DNA from: Verrucomicrobiota bacterium
GTDB lineage: Bacteria > Chlamydiota > Chlamydiia > Chlamydiales > SM23-39
NCBI GenBank assembly: GCA_018239895.1
Contig: JAFEGL010000061.1
Location: 1-45,667, forward strand
Length of the DNA stretch: 45,667 nucleotides
Reading direction: 5' to 3'
Positions within the stretch are counted from its first letter, which is position 1. Each line of letters opens with the position of its first letter. Shown one piece after another: positions 1 to 9,333 of this stretch. Both the position numbers and the translations under genes were made by a program. The notes under the pieces are model-generated. The model was given only the letters and a program-made list of their open reading frames with translations. It did no database searches and was not told where the DNA came from.

Positions 1-112
1 CATGCATCATCATGTGAGCCGCGCTTCGCGGCGTATCCTGTTCCCTGTTTTAACTCAAAGTACAGAACGTCGGAACAGTCCTACCGGAAAAGGAGCATCT
101 TGTCTCTTTAAA

Positions 113-139
113 GACGGCAAAAGAGATCGCAAAGCGATC
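113..139 (-). terminator. Weak hairpin after the thioredoxin reductase fusion gene
   Basis: On the minus strand a 6-bp stem (GATCGC, loop TTT, GCGATC) is followed by TCTCTTTT. It lies about 35 bases past the stop codon at 173. The stem is short, so termination is only a possibility. The remaining bases 1-172 hold no convincing gene; another small GC hairpin (CCGCG/CGCGG) is near 20-33. Confidence 0.3.
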
Positions 140-172
140 ATCATGTTGATCAGCCGAGGTGTGCCTAGAGGC

Positions 173-1603
173 TTATTCAGCTCTTTCAAGGCTCTTTAGA
201 TAGTCGGTGATATCGTTGGTCCCTTCTTTTCGCTCGAGGATGGAACCTTGGGAGTCAAAGACGAGGACCGTCGGCATCGCCGTCACTTGATAGGTCGTGC
301 TGAGAAGATGGAGCTTGTCGACGTTTACTTTCAGAAACTTGATTTTGCCTGAAAGGGCGCCTGCCGAGTGCTCGAACATGGGCGATAGCTTTTTGCAGGG
401 AGAGCACCAGGTCGCATAGAAGTCGACGACGATTGGACCTCTGCTGCTTTGCAGCTCCTGCTCAAATTGCTCGAGACTGTAAATCTCGACCACTTCGCCG
501 GTGGAATATATTTTTGGCTCGAGTTTTCTCGCCTTGCGGGGCGCTTTGGCGATGAGGCCGACTGCCCGGTCTGAGATGTATTTTTGGGCCTGCATCGCAG
601 CTTTCGAGCCGTCGCCGGCCGCTGTGATCGCCTGCTTGTAGACAGGATCCACGATGTCGCCAATCGCATAGACCCCTTCGATGGAAGTCTGCTGGTCTTT
701 GGCGAGCTCGATGTAGCCTTTTGAATCGAGTTTTAGCTGCTCTTTGAAGAGGGCTGAATTGGGCCGCGATCCGATGGCTAGAAATAGGCCGTCGAGAGGA
801 AAGTCGTAGGGCTTCTTCCCTTCGGTCGCAAGTTTGACGTGGGTGATTTTTTCCCGGTTTCCGTGGATCGATTCGACCGTTGTGTTGTAAATAATTTTGA
901 CGTTCGGACGATTGAGGAGCGTCTCGAGCCGTTTCTCTTCAAGAGCTCGGAAAGAACCTTTTCGGACGAAAATGTGGACCTCTTTCGCGATATTGGAAAG
1001 ATAGAGCCCTTCGAGCACGGCCGAGTCTCCGCCGCCGGCGATTCCGACAATCTTGTCCCGATAGAGCGAGCCGTCGCAAGTTGCGCAATTGCTGACGCCC
1101 CGGCCCCAATATTCGCTCTCGCCCGCAATGCCCAGATAGTTCGATTGGGTCCCCATCGCAATGATGCAGGCTTCGGCTTGAAACTGGCGAGTCTCTTCTG
1201 GATCGTCGACGAGGCGCGTGGTGAAAGTAAAGGGCCTCTTGGAGAAATCGACGGAAATAACCTCTTCGCTTCGGAAACGGACGCCGTTCGCTTCGGCTTG
1301 GCTCCGAATTTTGTCGGCGAGCTCAGTGCCAGTGATTTCTAATTCGCCAGGCCAATTGCCCACCATGTGGGATTGAGTGATCATTCCACCTGGATTGGCC
1401 CCTTCGATGACGATCGGCTCGATTCCGGCTCGCGCGAGGTAGAGCGCAGAGGTCAATGCGCCGACGCCGCCGCCAATGATCACGACGGGATAGACTTTAG
1501 CTTCCACAGTTGCCTCGACAGGAGTTGGTTCTCCTTGGAGGCAAGTAAAAGGGGCCGAGAGGCAGGTCAATTTCAAAACGAATGATCGAAATAACTTCTT
1601 CAT
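173..1603 (-). CDS. trxB: Thioredoxin reductase fused to a C-terminal thioredoxin, with an N-terminal leader
   Basis: A 476-residue fusion. Residues about 37-350 are an FAD/NADPH thioredoxin reductase: FAD-binding GGGVGA at 44-49, redox-active CATC at 173-176, NADP-binding GGGDSA at 190-195, and the second FAD motif (AIGDI) around 313-317. Residues about 370-476 are a thioredoxin domain with WCSPC at 399-403 (the usual form is WCGPC) and the cis-proline at 444. The start at 1603 was chosen because an AGGCG lies upstream and the first residues, MKKLFRSFVLKLTC, look like a secretion leader; the upstream start at 1663 would put a charged extension in front of it. Reductase-thioredoxin fusions are known in other bacteria, for example mycobacteria. 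The leader of about 24-36 residues is unusual because the enzyme needs NADPH. Confidence 0.92.
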   Translation of the reverse strand: MKKLFRSFVLKLTCLSAPFTCLQGEPTPVEATVEAKVYPVVIIGGGVGALTSALYLARAGIEPIVIEGANPGGMITQSHMVGNWPGELEITGTELADKIRSQAEANGVRFRSEEVISVDFSKRPFTFTTRLVDDPEETRQFQAEACIIAMGTQSNYLGIAGESEYWGRGVSNCATCDGSLYRDKIVGIAGGGDSAVLEGLYLSNIAKEVHIFVRKGSFRALEEKRLETLLNRPNVKIIYNTTVESIHGNREKITHVKLATEGKKPYDFPLDGLFLAIGSRPNSALFKEQLKLDSKGYIELAKDQQTSIEGVYAIGDIVDPVYKQAITAAGDGSKAAMQAQKYISDRAVGLIAKAPRKARKLEPKIYSTGEVVEIYSLEQFEQELQSSRGPIVVDFYATWCSPCKKLSPMFEHSAGALSGKIKFLKVNVDKLHLLSTTYQVTAMPTVLVFDSQGSILERKEGTNDITDYLKSLERAE

Positions 1604-1749
1604 AATACGCCTACTATTTAACCAAATAAACAAATAGGAGTCAAGCAAACACAAAAGTCGCATAACATTGAATTATAATAACTTAGAAATGTTAACTTGA
1701 ATTTTCTTATGAGTAGCTCTACACTCAGGAAAAAACCGCAGAACCACAA

Positions 1750-3600
1750 ATGGGTTTCCTAAGCAAAATTTTAGCCTGGTGCACCTCGAAACAGGAGTTC
1801 AACTATCTCTATTTCCTCTTCTTTCTTGCGACCGTCAGCCTCTTAAGTCTCTCCTATTTCCTAAAACAGGAAAATCCGGTCTACGGCATCCAGATCTTTT
1901 TTATCTTCTACACCCTGGGGCAATCGCTTCTTGAAGTTGGCTTCTTCATGCTCATCTCTTGCTTTCTGAAACGGTGGGCTCCTGCCTGGGTCTTCAAGCT
2001 TTTCATCGGGATCTCCTTTTTGGCGCTGCTCGCCCACTACGTCGATTTTACTCTGCTGCGGCTTATGGACACTTCGTTCTCTTACGTATACAAATTCTTC
2101 TTCGGATCGGGGCTCTCCCACCTCCTCACTGCCTTTCTAGCCCTCAACATGAATGCGACCATGATAGGGATCATCTTCAGCGGAATCGCCGCAGTTCCTC
2201 TCATTGGCATCGGCTTCTACTGGCTCACGCAAGCATGGATCCGCCACAAACCTTGGAGCCTCTCTTTTAAGCAAATGGCAATCGCTCTGGCGGCCATCGG
2301 AATCTCCCTTTTTTTCCTCGACCTATTCGCTTATCCCTATTTGAACCGACTAGCCTACAACAAATACCAGAAGGCGCTGCCCCTCGGAACCACCTTCATT
2401 TCCCCAGCAAGCCAATCGTATCCCCTGCTCAAAGCTCCCCTCAAAGCCGAGCCGACCGACCTGACCGTCCTCCCTTCAGCAACCCCTCTTCCAAACATCT
2501 ACTTTTTCATCATCGAGACGCTCCGGCGCGACTTCATTGAGCCAGACATTGCGCCGAACATGGCTGCATTCGGCCAAGAAAACATCTCCTTTCCCCACTC
2601 GTACGCCAATGCGAATTACACGATGCTCTCTTGGTTTGCCCTTCTCCATGGCGGCTTCCCCCACCGATGGACAGAGGCTCGCGACCAGTGGAAAGAAGGG
2701 AGCGTCCCTCTCCGGATCTTGAAAAAACTCGGCTACAAAATCAAAGTCTTCTCCGCTGCCGACATGAGCTATTTCAACATCGACAAAGTCTTATTCGGCT
2801 CTGAGCGGCAACTCCTAGACCAGATCGAAGAGTACACAGCGCTCAGACACCTCGAGCCTTGCGACCGGGACGCCTTGGCCGTCGACGCCTGCCTAAAACA
2901 GCTCGACGAAAACAAGAACGGGACCGCCTACTTCTTCTTCCTCGACTCGACTCACTCCGAATACAGTTTTCCAAAGGACTTCCCTCTCAAATTCGAACCC
3001 ATTTCCAAAGAAATTAGCTACCTCACGATCGGGAAAACAAGCGGCGATCTAAATCTTTTGAAAAACAAGTACAAAAACTCGATTGCCTATGTCGACTCAC
3101 TCGCCGGCAAATTCCTAACGGCCTTAAAGGAAAAAAACCTCTACACAGAATCGATCATCATTTTCACAGGCGACCATGGGGAGGAGTTTTTCGAAGAAGG
3201 GGCTCTCTTTCACGGGACCCACCTCAACCAATACCAAACCAGCGTCCCAATCCTTTGCAAGATGAACCAAAACCACTGGAAAATCGATCCCAAAAGAGAC
3301 ATTATCTCCCATGTCGACATCTTTCCAACGATCATCCACTCTCTCACCCGCTCGACCGCCTACTCCGATCTCTTCGATGGAACATCGATTTACCAAGAGA
3401 AAAAATGGCCCTACCACCTCTCAGTTCTCCAAAACGGCTCGGAGCCGCCGGTCGAATTCACGATCGAGCGGGGCGGCGACAAGATCATTGGCCGCTTCAT
3501 CAATTCAACTTCGATCGAAATCCTAGAGCCAGAAGCCGCTTCATTACACGAGTTAATTCAAGAGCGCTTCCCCGGAGCTTTTGATCCACTGACAAAGTAA
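1750..3600 (+). CDS. Membrane-anchored sulfatase-fold protein, PbgA/YejM-like
   Basis: A 616-residue protein with about five membrane helices (near 18-38, 47-72, 78-103, 122-160 and 176-197), then a periplasmic alkaline-phosphatase/sulfatase-fold domain from about 248. Metal-site landmarks are E256 in FFIIETLRRDF, the possible nucleophile T291 in NANYTMLSW, D475-H476 in TGDHGEEFFE, and H488 in HGTH. The five-helix plus sulfatase layout and the DHGEEF...RYQ/QYQT..VP pattern are those of PbgA/YejM, which in Gram-negatives controls LPS or cardiolipin balance; LtaS- and phosphoethanolamine-transferase relatives share the fold. Whether this copy is catalytic cannot be told from sequence. It is a single gene, divergent from the reductase fusion and convergent with the small gene at 3614. 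Confidence 0.8.
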   Translation: MGFLSKILAWCTSKQEFNYLYFLFFLATVSLLSLSYFLKQENPVYGIQIFFIFYTLGQSLLEVGFFMLISCFLKRWAPAWVFKLFIGISFLALLAHYVDFTLLRLMDTSFSYVYKFFFGSGLSHLLTAFLALNMNATMIGIIFSGIAAVPLIGIGFYWLTQAWIRHKPWSLSFKQMAIALAAIGISLFFLDLFAYPYLNRLAYNKYQKALPLGTTFISPASQSYPLLKAPLKAEPTDLTVLPSATPLPNIYFFIIETLRRDFIEPDIAPNMAAFGQENISFPHSYANANYTMLSWFALLHGGFPHRWTEARDQWKEGSVPLRILKKLGYKIKVFSAADMSYFNIDKVLFGSERQLLDQIEEYTALRHLEPCDRDALAVDACLKQLDENKNGTAYFFFLDSTHSEYSFPKDFPLKFEPISKEISYLTIGKTSGDLNLLKNKYKNSIAYVDSLAGKFLTALKEKNLYTESIIIFTGDHGEEFFEEGALFHGTHLNQYQTSVPILCKMNQNHWKIDPKRDIISHVDIFPTIIHSLTRSTAYSDLFDGTSIYQEKKWPYHLSVLQNGSEPPVEFTIERGGDKIIGRFINSTSIEILEPEAASLHELIQERFPGAFDPLTK

Positions 3601-3613
3601 CTGGATTACGTTT

Positions 3614-4000
3614 TTAGAAGCTGTGGTTTTTGGCGGCCTGCAAATCGTGCAGGCTTCTTTCGTGATCCGTCCGGGCCAGATCGAGATCTTTCTCGACCTT
3701 TTGGATCTTTGTGATGAAAGGCTCTTTCGCTCGGCTTATGCAAATCTCTGAGTCGACCTTGAGGCACTCAGCCTCATCTTGAGCCGCCGAGAGGGCGAGA
3801 GACAGCTCGAGCCTCATTTGCTTGAGATGCCACTCCTCTTTGTGGACGCGCCAAAGGTCGCGCCGCTCCCGCTTTTCAAGCGCGGCGATTTTCTGTTTCC
3901 AAAATTCGTTGGGGAAAACCTTCTCGTAGGCCCAGTCGCCGTCGAGAATGACAAAAGCGCTGAAGGCGATAAAAAAAAGCTCGAAGAATCTTTGGCTCAT
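3614..4000 (-). CDS. Small coiled-coil protein with an N-terminal membrane anchor
   Basis: A 128-residue protein of unrecognised family. The first 20 residues (MSQRFFELFFIAFSAFVIL) form a hydrophobic signal or anchor. From about 35 to the end the chain is highly charged and helical, with heptad-like spacing, so a coiled coil is likely. It ends 13 bases from the stop of the sulfatase-fold gene on the other strand. The start at 4000 follows a weak AGAAG. Divergent transcription from the hydrolase gene at 4079 leaves 78 bases of A/T-rich promoter space. No function is proposed. Confidence 0.6.
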   Translation of the reverse strand: MSQRFFELFFIAFSAFVILDGDWAYEKVFPNEFWKQKIAALEKRERRDLWRVHKEEWHLKQMRLELSLALSAAQDEAECLKVDSEICISRAKEPFITKIQKVEKDLDLARTDHERSLHDLQAAKNHSF

Positions 4001-4078
4001 GCTGCTTCTTATATATTTTCCTTCACAAAAAATCTAGACTCTCCTAAATTCTTCGACTTAATTTTTTGAGAGTATCCT

Positions 4079-5500
4079 ATGACATCCGTCTCAGCTGCAA
4101 GGAATTGTTCATTTCATCATTGCGTTGTAAAGCCGATCCGCAATACGTATGATGCGCTTGTCCAAAAAATTAAACAGGTCCTCATCCGATACTTCGGGTT
4201 CCTTTTGCGGGTCTTAATTTTTCAAATGGGGATGATCGATGAGCCAGGGGCCCAATGCGTTGTCGACACGTTCGATCGGGTCACCTCCAACCCCAAGAAG
4301 GGGCGGATCGATAGGGTGCGGCTGGCCGAATCGATAACCTACTTCAAGAAAATGTGGGGCGAAGAGATCGAGACAACGTTGGTTCCTGCCGACAACAAAG
4401 CCAAACTAGACGCCATTCATCTCAAAAGAGAGACCTTTTGGCAGAATGTGGAGACGATGGGAGGGAAAGGCCACCGGGTCCCCATTGAAGAGAGGAGAGA
4501 GATCATCCTGGGGAAAAATTTAGAGCAATTTGGCTACCCCATCGAGCAAGTTTTGATCGGCGGACAGGAGAGGCCCGCAGCGGTTCTTTATCCCGACCAC
4601 TCGATCAAAGGAGACTTGGCCAAACAAGTGCGCGCCGCAGGATGTAAAAAGAGCCATATGAACGTCCCGACAGAGCGCGATGTCATTACAGGACCAGACG
4701 AGCTCTTGAGTTTGCTGAAGGAAAAGTTCTTTTTACCTATGCGGGAAATGTCCGTCGAAGGGGTGAAACAGAAGGTCATTTTATTGCCCGAGGCGCATAC
4801 TTTGGGCGCTCATCGGAGGCCGATCATGGTCAACTTCCACTCGCCGGGGCGGACATTGGAGATGGAGCGGCGGATCGCCGGCATTTTGGCCCCCGGCTTC
4901 GACATCCTCCTCTTCAATCCTAGAGGCTCCTACTGTGAAGGGACTCCCAGCGAAGCGGGCTATTACCTCGACAGCAAAAAAGTCGTGCAGCACCTCTTAG
5001 ATCAAGGATACGCCCCCAACGATATTTTCCTTCTAGGTTATTGCGGCGGAGCCGCTAGAGCTGCGGCTGCTGTACAAGAATACAACGCCCAAGGGGTTAA
5101 CTTCCTCATTGAAAATCCATTCCACAGCTTGGAAGCGGCTTTGGAAAAATTCCCCTGGCCCCTCAATAAGCTGGGGATCATGTCGCTTCATATGATCAAA
5201 GCGCTCGATCCAGAGACGAGCTCGCTCGTTGAAGAAGATGGCTTCAACATGGTGAAAAAATTAGAGAGGCTGGACTATTCGCCTACAGGGGGACAGATCA
5301 TCGTCATGCACCCCAAAGTCGATCGGATGATGCCGAAGGATTCGGTCCCCCTGATCCTGCAAGCCGCATCCAAGACGCAGCGGTGCAGCGAAATCATCCG
5401 AATGCCAGCCCACTCGAAAGAGAATAGCCACATGAAGCGCCCCACAGAAGATCACAACGTCTGGAGAGAGCTCATGAAAAGGATTAGTTCAGGCGCATAG
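4079..5500 (+). CDS. Alpha/beta hydrolase-fold protein with a GYCGG nucleophile elbow
   Basis: A 473-residue protein. The C-terminal half (about 240-470) shows the strand order of an alpha/beta hydrolase: PIMVNFHSPG at 248-257 (oxyanion side), ILLFNPRGS at 276-284, and the elbow LLGYCGGAARAAAA at 318-331, where C322 takes the place of the usual Ser of GxSxG. D415 (HPKVDRM) and H451 or H459 are candidate acid and base. The N-terminal 230 residues are not recognised; residues 34-50 are hydrophobic. The chlamydial CHLPS-43kDa/DUF818 family comes to mind, but this was not tested. The C-terminal part resembles the hydrolase half of the fusion at 24066-26426, which also has Cys in the elbow. Its 3' end overlaps the convergent gene at 5484 by 17 bases. 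Confidence 0.7.
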   Translation: MTSVSAARNCSFHHCVVKPIRNTYDALVQKIKQVLIRYFGFLLRVLIFQMGMIDEPGAQCVVDTFDRVTSNPKKGRIDRVRLAESITYFKKMWGEEIETTLVPADNKAKLDAIHLKRETFWQNVETMGGKGHRVPIEERREIILGKNLEQFGYPIEQVLIGGQERPAAVLYPDHSIKGDLAKQVRAAGCKKSHMNVPTERDVITGPDELLSLLKEKFFLPMREMSVEGVKQKVILLPEAHTLGAHRRPIMVNFHSPGRTLEMERRIAGILAPGFDILLFNPRGSYCEGTPSEAGYYLDSKKVVQHLLDQGYAPNDIFLLGYCGGAARAAAAVQEYNAQGVNFLIENPFHSLEAALEKFPWPLNKLGIMSLHMIKALDPETSSLVEEDGFNMVKKLERLDYSPTGGQIIVMHPKVDRMMPKDSVPLILQAASKTQRCSEIIRMPAHSKENSHMKRPTEDHNVWRELMKRISSGA

Positions 5501-5810
5501 CGTCAAATCTAATGGGCAATTCCGCTTGAGTCCGCATATTAGCTAGAACTTTTTCAATCATTTTTGATACGTCTTGTTTACTAGCCATTCCAGCCTCTTC
5601 TTCCCACCCCACAGTGAGATCATTGCTGAAGGGCACTTGGACAGAGACTCCGTTTGGCTTTTGGCCGTAATTTTTCTGGATCTGATCGATCATAGCGACA
5701 AAAAACTCTGTAGCCTTCTCTTTGGAATCGCAAGCTACATTAAAATATTTCCCATTTACCAACGTAACCGAAGGGAGAAAACTCTTTGAGTCTTGGACTG
5801 ATTTTAACAT
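5484..5810 (-). CDS. Small hypothetical protein
   Basis: A 108-residue soluble protein with no signal or membrane segment and no recognised family. The start at 5810 is supported by GAGG about six bases upstream. The chain has a mixed alpha/beta look: a strand-like SVTLVNGKYFNVA, a helix around 30-48 and a charged C-terminal helix. It converges on the hydrolase gene with a 17-base overlap and lies 54 bases downstream of the methyltransferase gene on the same strand, so the two may be co-transcribed. Confidence 0.6.
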   Translation of the reverse strand: MLKSVQDSKSFLPSVTLVNGKYFNVACDSKEKATEFFVAMIDQIQKNYGQKPNGVSVQVPFSNDLTVGWEEEAGMASKQDVSKMIEKVLANMRTQAELPIRFDAMRLN

Positions 5811-5864
5811 AAAAACCTCGTTTGCTTAAAAACACGCTGTATTTTAATGAAACTACAGTGTTTT

Positions 5865-6533
5865 TTACAAATGTTCGCTTCTCTTTTTTGCTCTCCAGAG
5901 AAGGTCTTTTGCAAATAGACGGTTGAGCCATTGAGGAACCTTAGGCGACACGGGGATAAATGGAGCGATTTTCCCTTGGATGGGGATAATTTCTGCCTCG
6001 ATGAACAGATCCCCAAGGACTTTCTCTAATTTTGACTGAGAGAACATTCGTACGTGTGTCGGATCGGTTTCAAACTCTTTGCCGAATAAAAATTTCATCC
6101 GATTTCTCATCCGGAAAGCATTGGGGACAGATCCGACAAAGACCCCTCCCGGCTTTAAGGAGGCGCAGATGTTAGCTAAAAACGGCTCGAGGAAAAAGAT
6201 GTGCTCGGCGATCTCGCAAGCGACGACGGCGTCGAATGATTCGGGCGGAAAAGGCCACTCGGCGTTCAGGTCGAGCCAAATTGTTTCGATTTCTAAGTCT
6301 CTCCGGGCGATTTCCAGGGCTTTTCGGTCAATATCGACGCCGACGATCTCGTTTCCTTCGAAAAAGCTCCGGGTCAACATCCCATCGCGGCACCCTAAAT
6401 CCAAAACCCGCTTCCCCGCCCCGATCCACTCTCTGAGATAAGGCCCCCTTTCGCCATGGCAAAAGAGATACCCGTAGCGCCCTCCTCTTTCGTGGTGGGT
6501 CCGATAAACTTCTTCCAAAGCCCCTTTCTTCAT
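5865..6533 (-). CDS. Class I SAM-dependent methyltransferase
   Basis: A 222-residue Methyltransf_11/23-type enzyme. Motif I is VLDLGCRDG at 43-51, the acidic loop is VDID at 66-69, and a post-motif EIAEH is at 107-111, as in methyltransferases acting on sugars, quinones or lipids. The substrate cannot be read from sequence. In-frame starts exist at 6620, 6569 and 6533; the first lies inside the terminator hairpin of the upstream gene, so it is unlikely. ATG 6533 (MKKGALEEVY) was chosen because AGGGG lies just upstream and the methyltransferase fold begins soon after. It follows the coiled-coil gene on the same strand but behind a strong terminator, so it should have its own promoter. Confidence 0.82.
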   Translation of the reverse strand: MKKGALEEVYRTHHERGGRYGYLFCHGERGPYLREWIGAGKRVLDLGCRDGMLTRSFFEGNEIVGVDIDRKALEIARRDLEIETIWLDLNAEWPFPPESFDAVVACEIAEHIFFLEPFLANICASLKPGGVFVGSVPNAFRMRNRMKFLFGKEFETDPTHVRMFSQSKLEKVLGDLFIEAEIIPIQGKIAPFIPVSPKVPQWLNRLFAKDLLWRAKKRSEHL

Positions 6534-6602
6534 GCCCCTATTTCCGTGTCCGAATGGGGAAACATACATTTTTTTTGATTTATGGGAAAGTATTGTGGAA
6601 CT

Positions 6603-6638
6603 ACTAAAGAAAAGGCGCATCCTTTTAAGGGATGCGCC
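6603..6638 (-). terminator. Rho-independent terminator of the coiled-coil gene
   Basis: On the minus strand a perfect 9-bp stem (GGCGCATCC / GGATGCGCC) with a 7-base loop is followed by TTTTCTTT. It begins about 27 bases beyond the stop codon at 6665. It also excludes the most upstream methyltransferase start. Confidence 0.88.
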
Positions 6639-6664
6639 ATAGAGGAGAAAAAGATCTTTTTGCC

Positions 6665-7642
6665 TTAGCAGTTTTCTGCAGGCAACGGGATAGAAGCGAA
6701 TTTTCTGAACTCGGTCACAAGAGCGAAGTGAACTCTTGGGTTCGTCTTGAGGAATTCATTCAGGAAATTCTCGGCCCAGGATCTCAATTCTCCATAAGTG
6801 GCCTTTTGACCTTCAGCGCCGAGAGCTTTCAATTTAATGACGAGCTCTTTGAGGAGAAGGACGCCATCTTGGTATGGCTCGATCTCGTTCATGTAGGTCG
6901 CTGAAATGTAGGTTTGGAGCGTATCGTTAGAGTCTAATAAACGAGCGTTGTCGCCGATCAAACGTCGGTTAGACATCTCTTTGTCTTTCTTAGCTTGCTG
7001 ATACTTGTTCCCTTTTGTCCGGTATTCCCCTTCCAGGTTGCGAGCTTCGCCGTTGCAAAGTTCTTCAACACAAGAATTGGTTGGATCGATTTCGGTTCCG
7101 TCGGCATTTTTCAGGCCCCACTTCTTGATGAGCCATCCCCAATCGCCTACTCGGCGGGCAGCTTCGGCAGCTTGATAGTCAATATTGACTGCATCGGCGC
7201 GACCCCACCAATAGTCTTGGTTCTTCTTGTCGTAGATGATCTCTTCATTGGTGTGCTTGATTTGAAGAAGATTTTTCTGGATCGCAGCTTTGTTCTTCTC
7301 GATTCTGTCTTCCCAGAAAGTGATCTTCTTTTGAAGTCTTTGAATCTGAGCGATCTCTTCCTGGATCAGCGAACTAACATCGAGCATCAATTTCTCAGTC
7401 ATGTTGATTTCCCCGATCAAACGATCAGAGTTCAACGGCAGAAAAGCCTGAGGGTCGACTTGGTACTGCTGAGGCACTTCGCCTAAGAAGTAGCTTTGTC
7501 CGTCCAAAGACTCTTCGATCTCTTTTAAGCTTCTTGTATCTCCGCTATCAGTCTGATCCCGAGCGGGCATTACCGCCATCGGGTCCAGCTGACCATTCGG
7601 ATCTTCAGCTTTGTAAGCTGAAAAATCTTGATTTTCTGACAT
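6665..7642 (-). CDS. Cytosolic-type coiled-coil protein of unknown function
   Basis: A 325-residue protein without signal peptide or membrane helix. The first 80 residues are polar and probably disordered (MSENQDFSAYKAEDPNG). A long helical region with heptad character spans about 80-140 (EEIAQIQRLQKKITFWEDR) and another about 190-235; a central Trp-rich patch (QDYWWGRADA, GDWGWLIKKWG) separates them. The start has a textbook GGAGGAAAT directly before ATG, and a promoter lies at 7707-7734, suggesting high expression. A disordered N-terminus followed by coiled coils is common among chlamydial type III effectors and structural proteins, but nothing here proves secretion. Confidence 0.72.
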   Translation of the reverse strand: MSENQDFSAYKAEDPNGQLDPMAVMPARDQTDSGDTRSLKEIEESLDGQSYFLGEVPQQYQVDPQAFLPLNSDRLIGEINMTEKLMLDVSSLIQEEIAQIQRLQKKITFWEDRIEKNKAAIQKNLLQIKHTNEEIIYDKKNQDYWWGRADAVNIDYQAAEAARRVGDWGWLIKKWGLKNADGTEIDPTNSCVEELCNGEARNLEGEYRTKGNKYQQAKKDKEMSNRRLIGDNARLLDSNDTLQTYISATYMNEIEPYQDGVLLLKELVIKLKALGAEGQKATYGELRSWAENFLNEFLKTNPRVHFALVTEFRKFASIPLPAENC

Positions 7643-7706
7643 ATTTCCTCCGCCTGGCGAGCAAGTTTAATTGAGAGCCATTCCAATGAATGACGCCCCT
7701 AGGCTT

Positions 7707-7734
7707 ATTCTAACAAAGTCAAAATTAATTACAA
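7707..7734 (-). promoter_or_regulatory. Promoter of the coiled-coil gene
   Basis: Minus-strand TTGTAA and TAGAAT are separated by 16 bases in an A/T-rich stretch between the exporter stop and the coiled-coil gene. Expected leader is about 60 bases, ending in a strong GGAGGAA ribosome-binding site. Confidence 0.55.
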
Positions 7735-7787
7735 TCATTAATTATATTAATTAAATTAAGTACCTACTTTCAGAACACTTAGTTTAA

Positions 7788-9314
7788 TTAATCCCAACCT
7801 TCGGAGGGTGTTTCGGGGAGATGATGGGACGCTTTAGCTCGATAGAAGACAAAGACAGCCATAAAAGAGACGATGATGGCGAATCCCAAAGTCCAGTTGA
7901 CAAGAGAGAAACCCATGACCTGCGAGGATTTAAGAGCTTCGACAATCGAAAGAGAAATATGATTGGGAAAGGCTGCAAGAGCCTCTTTCGAAGCGGGAGA
8001 CTGAGAGACGAATAAAGCTGCATCGAGTCCGCGGGTCTCTTCATTGACATTCATTAGTTTTTGGAACGAAAGGATCTCGTACTGTGCATAGAGCGAGCCG
8101 ATGACAGCCAGACCTACGCTCCCGCCCAAAGAACGGACCGTGGAAAGGGTGCCGAAAGCGATCCCCCTTTTTGTTGGAGGGACAGCCCCCATCGCCGCTG
8201 TGTAAGAAGGCGTTAAAACAAAAGGGATCCCTGCGCCAAACGCAAAGAAACCGGGAAGCATCCAATTCAAAGAGTGGTCGTCGTAAAAGCCGAGCCAAAA
8301 AAAGGAGAACATCAAAAGAAGAAAACCGATGGCGATCGGCAATCTGGGGCTGAACTTGTCAGCGAGCCATCCTCCCACAGGAGCCATAAAAAGGGTTGGG
8401 ATGGAAGAGAAGAAAGTGATGGCGCCCGATTGGAGCGGAGTCAACCCCATCGCTTTTTGAAAGAATAGGGGCCAAAACACAGTGATCATCATGATGAACT
8501 GAGTCGATCCGACGCTGATATTGATCGCTTTATAAACAGGGTGGCGAAAAAGTTTCAAATCGAGAAAAGGGTGCACCGCCCTCTTTTCGCGCCAAACGAG
8601 GAGCGCGCCGCCCACGATCGCAATGACCAGAGCTAAAGCCATTTTTCCCGAAACCCAGCCCCACTCCCGCCCCTCCATCAAAGCCGAGACCAAAGCGGTG
8701 CTCGCCACTGTAAAGAAGACAAACCCCCAAAAATCGATCTTCTGCGCAGTCGGTTTCGACTTCGGAATGAATAGATAGATCAGCCAAAGCCCGACCATCC
8801 CGACAGGAACGTTGATCCAAAAAATCCATCTCCAGGTGAAGTTTTGGGTCAGATAACCGCCCAGCAAGGGCCCCAAAATCAAAAACAGCGAGCTCGCGCT
8901 CACCAAGATCCCCGTCGCCCGCCCCCTTTCCGATGGGGGGAATAGATCGGATAGAAGAGCCGTCGAAGCGGGATACATCAAAGCGGCGCCCACCCCCTGC
9001 AGAGCTCTCGCTCCAATTAAAAATGTCAAGTTCGGGCTGATCGCGCAGAGGATCGAAGAGAGGACAAACAAGAACATCCCTGAAGAGAATGTTCTCCGGT
9101 GGCCGAACAGATCTCCCAGCTTCCCGCCGACGAGCACCAACACAGCCGTAACCAATAGATAGGAGTTGACGCTCCATTGCAGAGCGACATTGCTGGCCCC
9201 CAAAGCCTCCTGAATGCTCGGCAATGCGACCGGGAGGATGCTCTGATCGGCAAATGTCATGGCGAGCGCCGGCATCAGTGCGATGAGTCCCCACCACTTA
9301 TGTACTTTCTGCAT
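7788..9314 (-). CDS. MFS multidrug exporter, DHA2 (14-helix) family
   Basis: A 508-residue inner-membrane proton-drug antiporter of the EmrB/QacA type. Motif A is GGKLGDLFGHRRT at about 63-75, motif C is around GPLLGGYL at about 147-154, and the N-terminal ADQSILPVALPSI is typical of DHA2 proteins. About 14 hydrophobic segments fit the family. No adjacent membrane-fusion (EmrA) gene is present. The start at 9314 has GGGGCG upstream. It is divergent from the DUF2975 gene, and the 75-base gap carries a pair of direct repeats, so the two sides could share a regulator. Confidence 0.88.
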   Translation of the reverse strand: MQKVHKWWGLIALMPALAMTFADQSILPVALPSIQEALGASNVALQWSVNSYLLVTAVLVLVGGKLGDLFGHRRTFSSGMFLFVLSSILCAISPNLTFLIGARALQGVGAALMYPASTALLSDLFPPSERGRATGILVSASSLFLILGPLLGGYLTQNFTWRWIFWINVPVGMVGLWLIYLFIPKSKPTAQKIDFWGFVFFTVASTALVSALMEGREWGWVSGKMALALVIAIVGGALLVWREKRAVHPFLDLKLFRHPVYKAINISVGSTQFIMMITVFWPLFFQKAMGLTPLQSGAITFFSSIPTLFMAPVGGWLADKFSPRLPIAIGFLLLMFSFFWLGFYDDHSLNWMLPGFFAFGAGIPFVLTPSYTAAMGAVPPTKRGIAFGTLSTVRSLGGSVGLAVIGSLYAQYEILSFQKLMNVNEETRGLDAALFVSQSPASKEALAAFPNHISLSIVEALKSSQVMGFSLVNWTLGFAIIVSFMAVFVFYRAKASHHLPETPSEGWD

Positions 9315-9333
9315 AACGCCCCGAAAATGATTG

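Noticed and set aside
2..199. 65-codon open frame at the window start
   Set aside because: It has no ribosome-binding site or motif and overlaps the 3' end of the reductase fusion on the other strand.
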